The translations under genes and the position numbers were made by a program. The notes beneath the pieces were generated by a model. That model searched no databases. It saw only the letters and a list, made by a program, of their open reading frames with translations, and was not told where the DNA came from. From the NCBI GenBank assembly GCA_002633025.1, contig NMRB01000565.1, positions 166,085 through 230,084 on the forward strand: a DNA stretch of 64,000 bases, given 5' to 3'. The DNA comes from Notospermus geniculatus (taxonomy: Eukaryota; Nemertea; Pilidiophora; Heteronemertea; Lineidae). Of this stretch, positions 38,667 to 49,037 are shown in pieces; positions within the stretch are counted from its first letter, which is position 1; every line of letters begins with the position of its first letter.

Positions 38667-39124
38667 ACCACATTCAGATTCAATCCGATTGGATCCGATC
38701 GACCTGCATCGGGTCTTATTTGCGTTTAGACGAGATTTGAATGTTGTCGTTTGTGGTCCAATGCGGTCCAATGTGGATTCGGGACCATTTTAAATCCACA
38801 TTGGACCGCATTGGGTAGCGTTTACACGCAAGAGGTTTGAACCACAATGGGCCGATTTAATAGACGCTGGCTATAAGCTAACCTGGTTCTACCAAAAATA
38901 GATAGGCGTGCGAAAAATGTACAACTAAATTTTCCCCCCAAAAGCCCTGTTTTCTAAGCTCTGTGTAGCGCTTACTATCCATCCAAACCGGGCTTTTTGG
39001 TGAAAATTTAGTTGTAGACTCTACTCTTTTTGCATGCCTATCTATTTTTGGTGGAACCAATGGTTAGCTTAGCCAACGTCTATTAAGTCGGCCCTATCGG
39101 ATTCGATCGGATCGCATGTGGATT
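38667..39124. mobile_element. Two nested foldbacks
   Basis: The outer arms pair CCACATTC..ATCCGATTGGATCCGATC with ATTCGATCGGATCGCATGTGG. The inner element, 38849-39094, has ends GGGCCGATTTAATAGACG / CGTCTATTAAGTCGGCCC and long arms containing CCAAAAATAGATAGGC. A third palindrome, TCCACATTGGACCGCATTGG and complement, lies at about 38760-38810. Confidence 0.65.
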
Positions 39125-39367
39125 TTTGCCTGTCGTCTAAACGGCCCTATTGATGATTTTTCCACACCTGTGCGGGCTATTCTTAGACATGAATGAACGA
39201 TCTTATGATTACTATAGCATTAATCAACGAATAGGTGGAGAGCTCTTTTGGTTCTTTTTGATACATGTATTTAAATAAACTGATAAGCGCGTGATACCGA
39301 ATGAATAATGGAATAGAACGAGGCGGCACATGACGGGGAATACAATCTTGACCTAGTTATCAATTGC

Positions 39368-39375
39368 TATATAAA
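39368..39375 (+). promoter_or_regulatory. TATA box (TATATAAA)
   Basis: TATATAAA lies 110 bp upstream of the start codon at 39485, leaving a plausible 80-bp 5' UTR. It is the best-placed TATA box in the window. Confidence 0.6.
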
Positions 39376-39484
39376 CTTCAAGACGTGACCGCCTTTCCAG
39401 TCCAGACTGGGTCGGTACGTCTACGACATCCTTGTACGACAGACCTTGGTGATATTTTCGACAGACCTTGATATTTTCGCCAAA

Positions 39485-40084
39485 ATGGAGAAAGCGATTG
39501 CCATTATTTTGGTTTTAGGAGTGATTGGGATTGCTCATGGGATGGTGTACCCCGGGATTGTCACGATGACAGCTGGCAGGAAGCCCCCGACTCGTTGTGG
39601 TAGGTATTACCGCCGAATGGGTCAATGTCGTCCTGGGTATACCTTATGTTTACCCAGGATCATCCTGGGTAATCCTTTTCTTTACCCAGGACGGCCCTGG
39701 GTAAACATAAGGATCCTTAACTTTACCCAGCTTGGGAGTTCCCGCCGAATCATGATGTACGTGCGTCTCTTTCGGCAGAGAACATGCAGTAGGATCATTG
39801 TTTAAAAGAGCCGAAAATTACCACTATTACCTCCTCCGGGGTTTGCAATAGGAAGACAAGACCAATCCCTACAACTTTTCAAAAGGGACCGATAGTAAAT
39901 TCTCAAGGACTTAGGAGCGATAGGCCTAGGTAGAACATGTATGATCCGTGTGCATTTCGTCATTTTCATGAATTTACATTTTGCAGAACATGCAGTACGG
40001 TTGAAAATTACCGCTGTACCTGTTCCGGGGTGTGGAATAGGGAGAAAAGACCAATCCCTACAACTTTTCAAAAGGGACCGATAG
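39485..40084 (+). CDS. Candidate short secreted peptide, two exons, 70 aa, with an alternative terminal exon
   Basis: Exon 1 (39485-39599) encodes a clear signal peptide (MEKAIAIILVLGVIGIAHG), then a short Pro/Arg-rich stretch ending in PPTRC, and stops at a GTAGGT donor in phase 1. A matching acceptor, TTTTGCAG, opens exon 39987-40084 in phase 1. It reads EHAVRLKITAVPVPGC.. to ..LQLFKRDR and a stop, with a second Cys and basic sites. A diverged direct copy of this exon lies at 39781-39851 (acceptor GCAGAG). It is in phase too but diverges after EHAV and stops earlier, giving 61 residues. The mature product would be about 50 residues with two cysteines. It resembles no family I know. Alternatively exon 1 could belong to the ependymin-like gene whose exon is at 45.0 kb, because PPTRC joins sensibly to ALPAPRG, but the phase is off by one base. 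The intron and 3' flank carry perfect inverted arms. Confidence 0.45.
39608..39730 (+). repeat. Perfect 123-bp inverted repeat, left arm
   Basis: Reverse complement of 40189-40311 with no mismatch that I can find. It begins 8 bp inside the peptide-gene intron. The arm itself alternates CCTGGGTAA and TTACCCAGG, so it can form small internal hairpins as well. Confidence 0.9.
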
Positions 40085-40188
40085 TAAATTCTCAAGGACT
40101 TAGGAGCTATAAGCCTAGTTCGAGGCCACCCTTCATTTCATGATTTACGCTAAATATCAACCTCACTACACCACTCGGGAACGCCGAT

Positions 40189-40311
40189 CTGGGTAAAGTT
40201 AAGGATCCTTATGTTTACCCAGGGCCGTCCTGGGTAAAGAAAAGGATTACCCAGGATGATCCTGGGTAAACATAAGGTATACCCAGGACGACATTGACCC
40301 ATTCGGCGGTA
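40189..40311 (-). repeat. Perfect 123-bp inverted repeat, right arm
   Basis: Mirror of 39608-39730. The 458 bp between the arms hold both copies of the peptide gene's terminal exon. Perfect identity implies a recent origin or ongoing gene conversion. Confidence 0.9.
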
Positions 40312-40372
40312 TGACCTTTGCTGTATTCAGTAGGCCTACGGCATCGGGTAACGTCGGCAATCACGCCTGTGT

Positions 40373-40842
40373 AGAAGGCCCCTATTACATACCGGTAGAG
40401 CTGTAGGGCCTACATGTACGCCGCATTCGATGCTCTAGGCAGGCTTCGTTGGGCACGCGTATAGTGTGAATCGAGCAAGGTTATTTCAATGAGTGGTTTA
40501 CATGTAATAGGGGCCTCAGGCCCCGATTAGGCTTCCTTTACATAGAAGTATACGGTATACGAAAACGCCGTTTAACAAAGGCTTCCCGAGGATTCACAAC
40601 CGTGAAGCCATTGTTAACTGGCGTTTTCGTATACCGTATACTTCTATGTAGAGGAAGCCTTAGGCCTACCTAGAGCTATACGCTATTCGGTATTCTAGGC
40701 ACGTTTCATAGGGCTATGAGTGGTTTACATACATGTAAGGCTAAACTATTCTGAGGGCACGCTATTCGCTTTTTTTATTCGTATTGTGCATGTCCAATTT
40801 TGTAGCGTATGGTATACCGAATACCGAATAGCGTATAGCTCT
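40373..40842. repeat. Three adjacent short foldbacks
   Basis: 40373-40518 (AGGCCCCTATTACAT / ATGTAATAGGGGCCT), 40528-40662 (TAGAAGTATACGGTATACG and complement) and 40671-40842 (AGCTATACGCTATTCGGTAT and complement). The last two share a palindromic GTATAC-type core. Confidence 0.7.
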
Positions 40843-41079
40843 ATGTATTCGAGGCCTTCTGCACCACTAATTTGAAAAAAGACTACCAGGCCTACCTTGG
40901 ATTCGCACTGATGACTACCCAGGCCTACCTTGGATGCGCACACTGTTGACGTGATGTTGGTACGTAGGTAGGCCTACAAAGCATCACCTAATGCAGCAGC
41001 ATCACTCACGAGGCTATTGTGAGATCCATTTTGAAACAATAAGGAACTTTCCCTCCAATTTCATTTCGTTTTCCTGTCC

Positions 41080-41720
41080 CCATCATAGTTCATCATACAA
41101 ATGTCCACGAATGTTGGACTGTGTAGACGAAAATCCACAACAAACTTGAACATCATCATACAAATGTATGATGATGTTTTGAACAAATGTATGATCGTGT
41201 AGACGGGCCTTTTAAAGGCTCGTCTACACGATCATACATTTGTTATCACTTCGTGTACACGAAAAGCTTCTTCAAAAAGCTTCTTTGTCGATTTCTGTCT
41301 TGTGACATTATGCAGCTAAAATTTTGAACATCATCATACATTGTTCAAAACAGCATCATAGACTTGTATGATGATGTTCAAGTTTGTTGTGGATTTCGAT
41401 CTACAGTCCAACATTCATGGACATTGTATGATGAAGTATGATGGAGAAAGGATAATGTTGGATGTTGTTCAAGTTTGTTGGGAAAACCGTCCACACGATC
41501 ATACATTTGTCCCTGAACATCATCACACATTTTTTGGGGGATCTTTTGCATTGGCAAGATGAAACATGCAGCTAAAAATTTGAACATCATCATACATGTT
41601 CAGGTTTGTTGGGAAAACAGTTCACACGATCATACATTTGTCCTGAACATCATCACACAAATTTGAACATCATCATACATATGTTGGTTGCTGTTCAAGT
41701 TTGTTGGGAAAACACTAACT
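41080..41720. repeat. Cluster of TTGAACATCATCATACA units in both orientations
   Basis: An outer foldback 41088-41439 pairs GTCCACGAATGTTGGACTG with CAGTCCAACATTCATGGAC. Further right, units of GTTCAAGTTTGTTGGGAAAAC..CACACGATCATACATTTGTCC recur three times. AGACGGGCC..GGCTCGTCT forms a central palindrome near 41215. Confidence 0.7.
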
Positions 41721-41754
41721 GGGTCGTGGGGGTAAGGTATAGGGATAGGGTAGA

Positions 41755-41768
41755 GGTTAGGGTTAGGG
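41755..41768 (+). repeat. Short interstitial telomere-like repeat
   Basis: GGTTAGGGTTAGGG follows a degenerate run of GGTAAGG/ATAGGG. Only two perfect TTAGGG units are present. Confidence 0.5.
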
Positions 41769-42079
41769 CTAGAAATGAAAATGTTTATGTAAGGGGTAGC
41801 ACTATATGGGTATTATATAAGATACCTGTACATAAACCTCTCCCAAGAAAAGAGGAAGTCATGTGAAACAGAGGGATCGATAAAACAAATGCCTCGAGCA
41901 CCGCTTTAATAATATGTTATTGGTTCTCAGGTCGTGTCTTTTTTTATTTCGAATGCTTGTATACCGAATGATTTTAGCTCTATCATTCCGTTACTCATTT
42001 CAGTTGCACCCTCGCGCTTTGAATTCACGTTAATTGAGGTAAGTGTTTAGTTTTACGTCTGACTACTGCATGCTACGTT

Positions 42080-42599
42080 ATATGGGTCATTCTCCTGAAT
42101 TTGGGACAATTACAAAAAGATCATGTCTTTTGGTCGAGAATCCTTTGTGTAACAATGGAGGTTTTAAAACTTGTCATCATATTTTGTTTTATGGTTTTTT
42201 TGCTTCAACCCAACGGTGACGACAATAAAAGAAGTCGTCTAGCAGTAAGGTTGAGTGAAGCATTGCAAGTAAACCACCTCAAATTGATCAGGAGATCATC
42301 CACCATTACGACAGAGGTACACTTCTGCCGAATTTCACCGTATTTCGACCTGCAATCTCCAGAATGAGTGATTACTGTGAGTCTAAGGTCTGATAAAATG
42401 GTCAATTCTGAGGAAAAAATACCTTGTGTTCAAAGCACCGCTAAAAAATTGCTGTCAGAGATTGAGTGAGGAAATTTTAGCTCCAACATCTCCAACATGT
42501 GTACATTCAGAAAAAATGGTCCCCAGCAAAAATATAAGAAGTTCATTTTTTGCCAAACTTCAGCTGCTATTGTCCCAAATTCAGGAGAATGACCCATAT
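42080..42599. mobile_element. 520-bp element with 31-bp terminal inverted repeats
   Basis: Left ATATGGGTCATTCTCCTGAA... pairs with right ...TTCAGGAGAATGACCCATAT over 31 bp. Short frames inside do not resemble a transposase. The neat ends and the non-repetitive interior mark a non-autonomous DNA transposon. Confidence 0.75.
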
Positions 42600-42631
42600 G
42601 TGCTTGATGTGTTCTCGCCAGATTGCTTCTA

Positions 42632-43071
42632 AGGCCGCACTTTTGTATTCTTTGGTTTACGGGCCCGCCGCCGTGGCAAAATGCCATTCCGAAAAAAAAA
42701 TAAAATAGGGAAAATCAGTTTTTTTTATTGCCTCCGAAGTTCAAATGAAGTCTTCTAAGAAACAAACAAATAAATGGAGTTGTTTTTATTCCCGCCGACC
42801 TTGATTTCAGTAGTCACGACAGCTAAAAATAAATAAAACCAACTGGTGTAGGCCTATTTCCAGCAGCGAGGACGGAAAGAAGCAGAAAAGAGGCATTTAT
42901 AAAGAACTTATTTGGTTTTTTATTTCCTCCGATTTGTCTAACTTGTCATTCTGAAGCTGAAAATGAAAAAAATGAACTGAACCGAAGTTTTTTAAAATTT
43001 TTATTTCGTCCTCCGCACCTGGGCTCAAAATCTTTGTGCCCGTAAACCAAATAATATAATAACCGTGGCCT
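42632..43071. repeat. Imperfect foldback with repeated TTTTTATTNCCTCCGA motifs
   Basis: CTTTGGTTTACGGGC near 42650 pairs with GCCCGTAAACCAAAT near 43038, and AGGCCGC pairs imperfectly with the right end GTGGCC. Between them a TTTTTATT(G/T)CCTCC motif recurs three times in T-rich sequence. Confidence 0.55.
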
Positions 43072-43200
43072 AAACAACACAGGTGCGACCACGAAACCGT
43101 ACATCAGTGGAAAAATTCAGCTCGAGAGCAGCGCGGCGGCGGTAAAAATTGAAATCGAAATATTTTGAGAATATTACTACGCCCTATAGAGACGGTTTTT

Positions 43201-43319
43201 AATTGAGCAGGTAGTTGAGGAAATGGGAGTCGACAGAACATTATGGGCCGTATTCAAAACCAAGATACAGAAAAGCACAAAATCGACACACAAAATGATA
43301 ATAAACAAGAAGTCAATCA
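43201..43319 (+). repeat. Direct repeat copy 1 (CGACACACAAAATGAT family)
   Basis: Matches 43513-43636 from AATTGAGCAGGTAGTTGAGG to AACAAGAAGTCAATC, apart from small indels. It contains GGGCCGTATTCAAAACC and the CACAAAATCGACACACAAAA motif. Confidence 0.8.
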
Positions 43320-43512
43320 CTGATAGGATATCTTTTTCGATTCACGAAGTGATATTAACCCCTTTCCACTGAACTGATTTCCACGAGGAACACTTTGCTT
43401 GCTAACCATTAAAAAGGCCCACTATTCGTACTTGTATCTCGTTTCCCCTCTTTCAGCCTCTTGAGTTGGCAGGTCATAGTCAGCTGAGCGCAAGGCCCAT
43501 GGGCCTCTTGTT

Positions 43513-43680
43513 AATTGAGCAGGTAGTTGAGGAAATGGGAGTCGACAGAACATTATGGGCCGTATTCAAAACCAAGATACAGAAAAGCACAAAATTGACA
43601 CACAAAATGATTTATAATAAACAAGAAGTCAATCTCCAGAATTCACGAATTTTCGACCCCAACCGGGGTCTTTTTCAAGT
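43513..43680 (+). repeat. Direct repeat copy 2, continuing into a GACCCC..GGGGTC hairpin
   Basis: After the shared part it runs into CCAGAATTCACGAATTTTCGACCCC..GGGGTC. On the minus strand this gives a GACCCC hairpin followed by GAAAATTCG, like the motif at 9162-9182. It belongs to the same family as 9.0 and 54.2 kb. Confidence 0.7.
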
Positions 43681-44368
43681 GGAACTTTACAATCTGAAAC
43701 TCTAGACAAGACTGAGCTGAAACCCAACTGTAGAAATAACACCTGTGAAGACCAGATGAGTAGGCAATTAAGGCAAGAAAAGTGTCCAAGCACCACAGGT
43801 GGTTGCTGGACCTAATTAAGAGAGTGGACGTAATTAAGGAAAGAAAGTGTCCAACCCCACGGATGGTTGCTGGACCTGAAAAAGAGAGTGGATGTAATTA
43901 AGGAGCAACTGATTTAGCTGAAAGAAAAGGGTTTAATAAATATGACACATGTGTAATACATAACAAGCACAAAACGAAAAGAAGCACAAAGGTCAACACA
44001 CAGTAAAAGAATATAAAGGAAGTCAACTTCCAGATTTGTAGGAAAAAACCAGAATGGATAATGCAAATCACTGAGCAATGAGAAGGATAGGGCGAGGAGG
44101 AATAGAGCAAAAGGGGGGGGGACAAGGCCTAGACCAGAAGGGTAGCCACGAGCCCTCCACAACTGGAAAACCTACAAAGGAATAGGCCTACCAGGGGAGA
44201 GAGCGAAAAGAACACGAATGCCAAACTAGGGACTCAGAACCCCAGCGAACAAAATAGGAGAAGAGCAATGGAAGACAAGGCCTAGTGAAAGGACCCCTGT
44301 CCCCCGGCCCGAGCTACAGTCTTCCAAAGCAACAACCCTATTAAAAGGAAAAAAAGGGGGGAAAGGGA

Positions 44369-44945
44369 CCCCGTATTCAAAAAGGGTGTAACTTCGTCAA
44401 TGCATGGTGGAAGCGTGTGCATTTAGTGAAGTTACATGCGTGCAATGCCCGTTGTACACGGTCCAATTTTTTAGTAATAAAATTTCTGTACTAAAAAATT
44501 GGATCGTGTGCAACGGGAAATTTGATGGAATTTTCTATTTACAAAAAAATATTACCATAATAGGACCTGTCCTATTTTGTTAGTACTAAATGAAATATTT
44601 GGACTGAAATCGAACGTGTACATCGGGGTAATATTATTTTAGTACAATTAACCCCTTGTGGGTCAAACAATGTTTATGCGTCCTACGCGGATATTGGTAT
44701 TTTTTCATCATTTTGCGGGTAGGAGAGTTAAANTTGATGGTCAGGACGCAAATAAGGTGCTGCCACCTACATGCTTCGGTACTCTATCATGTTTGGAGTC
44801 CCACTAAAACATGGCGGATGTCCCAGGTTATTTCAGTTACTGCCCGCGCTGTGGCGCGGGCGTTTTTTTAAACGTGCGAGGCCCTGGTTTTATGCATGCA
44901 GTTCAGCTTTAATCGTGCGATGATCGCCCTTTTTGAATACGGCCC
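44369..44945. mobile_element. 577-bp element with CCCCGTATTCAAAAAGGG ends
   Basis: Left CCCCGTATTCAAAAAGGG and right CCCTTTTTGAATACGGCC. An inner palindrome (44455-44512) pairs CCAATTTTTTAGTA with TACTAAAAAATTGG. An N lies at 44733. Non-coding. Confidence 0.65.
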
Positions 44946-45019
44946 TATAATACCATTTTGTGCGGTCGTTGGCTATTTGAAGAAAACGGGTCTTGTACAA
45001 ACATTATGTTATTTTGTAG

Positions 45020-45160
45020 GCTCTACCTGCGCCGAGAGGAACCGATTTGATATTTGGCAACGTGTCGTATGATGCTATTCAACAAAGGATTAGGGTTTTC
45101 CAGACTGTAATAGGTTCCACACCGCAGACGGCCCATGACCTTAGATTCTTCTACAAACAG
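45020..45160 (+). CDS. Single exon resembling an ependymin-related secreted protein
   Basis: The exon is bounded by TTTTGTAG and CAG|GTAAGC and is open for 47 codons in phase 0-0. The translation contains APRGTDLIF, GNVSYDAIQQRIRVFQ and LRFFYKQ. The order Pro-x-x-x-Gly, then SYDxxxQRxRV, then an aromatic strand, is the pattern of the N-terminal part of ependymin-related proteins (secreted, calcium-binding, beta-rich). No downstream exons of the family are seen, and the expected Cys would be on the previous exon. The signal-peptide exon at 39485-39599 ends in PPTRC, a fitting neighbour, but the frame is off by one base. This could be a pseudogene fragment or one exon of a gene whose other exons are diverged. 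Confidence 0.4.
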
Positions 45161-45441
45161 GTAAGCGAGGCAATTCACACCGACGCGATTAATGATCACT
45201 ACACACAAAACCTCACGCAGAATTGACATGTCGTAGGCCTACCTCTTGGTAATATACTCTAAGGCCCGGTTGCACCAGTCATACTTAAGGTACTCAAGCT
45301 GACCTCAAGCATACTCAAGCTAACCTCAAAGTCATTCTCAACCTCAAATTGCGTTGCACCAGCTATTCTCATGCTCAAAGTCATACTCAAGAACGTTGAA
45401 TATTTGAGGCAAGGAATACGGCGTCTCAAATTCGTACTTAA

Positions 45442-45644
45442 AGGAGCACGGTGTTGGATCTCAAATGCGTTATTTGACTGCCGACGTAGAGGGAGCCACC
45501 TAGCGGCAGTAAGACGAACTACAAAAATGCATTACAAAATGAACGCAGTAAATCGGGTCATTTGCCGAAACGTAGTTAGTCCCTCGGGTTGGAGAGTGGC
45601 GCAGTGGCGCCGGCTGTCGAGAAAAAGTGGCAAAACCGTGCTCC
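45442..45644. mobile_element. 203-bp MITE with TTAA target duplication and AGGAGCACGGT ends
   Basis: AGGAGCACGGT and ACCGTGCTCCT are flanked by TTAA at 45438-45441 and 45645-45648. It sits inside another repeat (GCCCGGTTGCACCA.., repeated CTCAAGC words, from 45263). Confidence 0.7.
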
Positions 45645-45689
45645 TTTAACTCGACAGAGCGTCATATCCACGAAAATGGAGGTTTGTCC

Positions 45690-45912
45690 GTTCATTAGAA
45701 AAACCAGATTTTTGAAAATAAAAAAACATGGCTTTTTATATTAAAAAACGTGATTCGTTGATTAAAATATGGTTGTTTTAACAAAAACTATGTTTTTTAT
45801 AGTTCTTTAAATAAATACAAAATAATAAAAAACATATTTTTAAATAAAAGAACCATGTTTTGTAATATAAAAAACATGTTTTTTTGTAACAAACCAATTT
45901 TTTCTAATAAAT
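45690..45912. repeat. AT-rich palindromic low-complexity stretch
   Basis: Runs of AAAAAACATG and TTTTATATTAAAAAAC fold back on each other; CATTAGAAAAA at the left pairs with TTTTTCTAATAA at the right. Confidence 0.6.
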
Positions 45913-46476
45913 GTATGACCGCTTTGCTATTGTTTGAATGCTGTGGCTGATGTGGAAGCAGTTGATAACCAAGAAAGCCTATATTAAGGCCACAGCGACT
46001 GATCAGAGCCAGACAAAGCCCACTCGTGGGGGGGGGGGGGGAAAGCTCTTGATCACAAAATCACACTTCTATTTTTAGGACAGTTTTTCTCGTTTTGATG
46101 AGAGGGCTTGTCTGTTTGTGTCATGATACCTCAAGTTTCAAACGGCTCGCCTCTCAGGTTTATTTCCGGATCAAGCTCTTGGCGGTATTATGAAAAAAGA
46201 TACGTGAGGATCAATTGATTTTAGGTATTTCCCAATATTGTTTAACGGAGTTGCCGATGGTAGCTTTAAACAATATCTATCAATCTATTTTTTGATTTAT
46301 TTCAAAACAGACATATTGATCTTTAAACAATATTTCGTAGGAGGGATTCCTATATTTTGAGCTAAATATAGTGGTTTTATTTAAGGCTCTGATGACAACT
46401 ATTGTGTACCACGCGTTTTGAAGACAAGTGAAAAAAAAATCTAACTTCCAAGGTTGTTTCTCAATGCAAATACATG

Positions 46477-46874
46477 TAGTGAGGTTTCGCAAATCTGACG
46501 AAACACGAAGTACGAAATACGAAATTGGACTTCACTTCCATGACGTAATGTATTTCAGAAGATAGTTGGTACTAGAAACATTCCTGCTGCCTGTGCGTCG
46601 TTTAGCATATCATGTAAGACCGAGAGAGTTATGGTGCATCTTAAATTTTTAAATTTCCACTTCGTATCTACGAAGTGGAAACGAAAGGTAAATTTCAAAG
46701 TTTATTGTACACCGCAACTCTATCGGTCTATTAACGTCATACGCTAAAAGACGCTCTTGCAGTAGGCGATATATTTGTGGTACCAACCATCTCCTGAAAT
46801 ACATTAAGTCATGAAATGAAGTCCAATTTCGTATTTCGTACTTCGTGATTCGTTAGATTTGCGAAACCTCACTA
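46477..46874. mobile_element. 398-bp foldback with TAGTGAGGTTTCGC ends and ~190-bp arms
   Basis: TAGTGAGGTTTCGCAAATCT at the left is matched by AGATTTGCGAAACCTCACTA at the right. Inner arms pair through ACGAAGTACGAAATACGAAA and a central palindrome CCACTTCGTA/TACGAAGTGG. A full snap-back element. Confidence 0.8.
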
Positions 46875-48903
46875 ATATCCAGCAATGCATAAGAAACGTA
46901 TAACTTGCATTCACCGCGAAATCACCAATGAAGCATCACTTTGAATCGGGGACCAAAGTTCTAGCAAGCCACCGACAACACACACCAACACACGCCCTGC
47001 GGCTATCAATAACTGCCATGCCTCATCGACCGCCAAGCACGCATCACTGGGATGAAAGGAACATGCCCAAAAGCCTTTTGCATAGAAGACGAGTCCCCTC
47101 TGGGAACCGTTCCAAATCAAGAGCCACGTGTGATTAAAGGTCCGTGGAAAATCCAACGATCAATTTCCTAACTTCCGCATTCCATTAGGTCAAAGATAGA
47201 TGTTGCCAGACTTTATAGGCCTAGTCAGTGTAGAATACTGAACAGGCAAAATGTTTGTCTGGACATGCGTTCTCTCTTTCAAGTGTCCGAAAGGTGGAGA
47301 AAAATTGGGTGTGTTTCAAAAAGTGTTCCGTCCGACACCAGAAAATATTCACCATTCTTTTGCCTACTGGTGAAAGGCTGTTTCTTGAAACTGTACAATA
47401 TTCATGTCAGATCTAGGTATCATGGAGCTCCAAATTAAGGCACTGAAACTATTAAATTGATCTATTAACACTTTAAAGTCTGAAAGCAGATAGTAGTTTT
47501 GGTGTCGGACGGAACGATAGGTTTTTCTGGTAAGCTCAATATTTTTTGATACCCTCCTTCAAATGAGTGTACACTGTACACAGAAAAAAGAAATCAACTT
47601 GTTTGTGTACATGTACTTCTAATTTAGTGCTCGCGTTTTTCGACCTCAAACCGCAAACTAACCACAACGTTTGCCATATATGGCCATCGCGCTACACGAG
47701 AAAGACATGCACACGAAGCACTACGTTCAAACGGTCGTGTATCAGATGCACACGTACGATCTCACAAAGACGAACTAAATACCTGTAATTGTACCTTTCT
47801 GACCTTGCACGCCTTTAGCTCGACAATCATGGAGACCATTATCGGTCATCATGATAATGGGCCGAGATGATATTGATTCTTCTCTTGTCCACTTAATTAC
47901 TTACATCTAATTGATTTACGATAAGGCATCTGGACAAGAAGAAACCGCTTCCCCATACTCTACACATTTCCCACGGACCACCCTCCTTAGGCCATGGGCC
48001 AAAAGCTGTATCTTGTCACTTCGTGGTGACGATGTACAGCTACATGTAACTTTATTTCTTTTTTATTTCAGATAAAAGGCCATTTTCAAGCAATTTTCAA
48101 AAAGTTCCCGCGTCAGAAGTTGCTCCTAAGTTTTTAATATTGGGATTTGAACTTCATCATTGGATATCAATTAGAAGCTATAATGGAGATATGTACAGGA
48201 GAATGGGTGACGATGTACTGTACAGCTAGCCTCCGGGGTTAGCCTACATGTAACGTTTAAACGGTTGGATTTACACCCCATAAATGTATTACCAACAGAT
48301 AGAAATATGCTGCCTCGGAATCAAATAAGCGTCCTAAACCTGGGTTCAGATTGCTCTAACATGATGTTTCTGCAGAACGCCATGAGGATGTTGACTACTC
48401 CCGAAAATGGGTCATTTTTGTGATATTAAAATTGTCATAACTTTCTAGATATTTGACTGATTTTATTCATTTTATACCATTTTAAAGCTCTTTCGATTGA
48501 CGCTCTTTTGGTTAAAATCGGATAAAGTTGATTTTTTGTGTCACATACAGGTTTACTCTTTTCATTGATATGCCGATTAACAGCTAATTAAGGAGAAACT
48601 ATTTTTGCGGGAACTTTGCATTTTCTGATAGTTCTGACCACTATAAACCTAAATCAAGCGGAGTTCTCTTGCCCGCAGAAAGTCACCACGAACTCAAAAA
48701 CTAAGCCCCGCACAGATTTTGGCCCGGTAGCGCCTCTCGTCCATATCATCACGTGATCGTCGTTTCCGACGCGCTGATTGGTCAACAAAACAGCAATTGA
48801 TGGTTTTCAACCATCAATGTGTTTTTCATTGGATGCTTCTTGGACGATGACGTGATTATGGACAACAGGCGTTACCGATCCCAGAATCAAATCCTACCGT
48901 ATA
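46875..48903. other. No gene recognised
   Basis: Contains a short-armed inverted pair near 47322-47517 (GTTCCGTCCGACACCA / TGGTGTCGGACGGAAC) and another near 47873-47945 (TTCTTCTCTTGTCCA and complement). Frames on both strands lack motifs and splice context. Confidence 0.5.
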
Positions 48904-49037
48904 GGCTAAGAATCCATTCACACGAATTTCTAGCGATGCGATGCCTCAACCATTGTTTCTTTCCGCCACGTTGGTCGTGGACAAAGTATGCGGCGTCACA
49001 CCGCTCGAAATTCGCGTGGATGGATTCTCAGCCTTAG
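48904..49037. repeat. MITE-like foldback, 134 bp
   Basis: CTAAGAATCCATTCACACGA at the left pairs with GGATGGATTCTCAGCCTTAG at the right. Confidence 0.65.
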
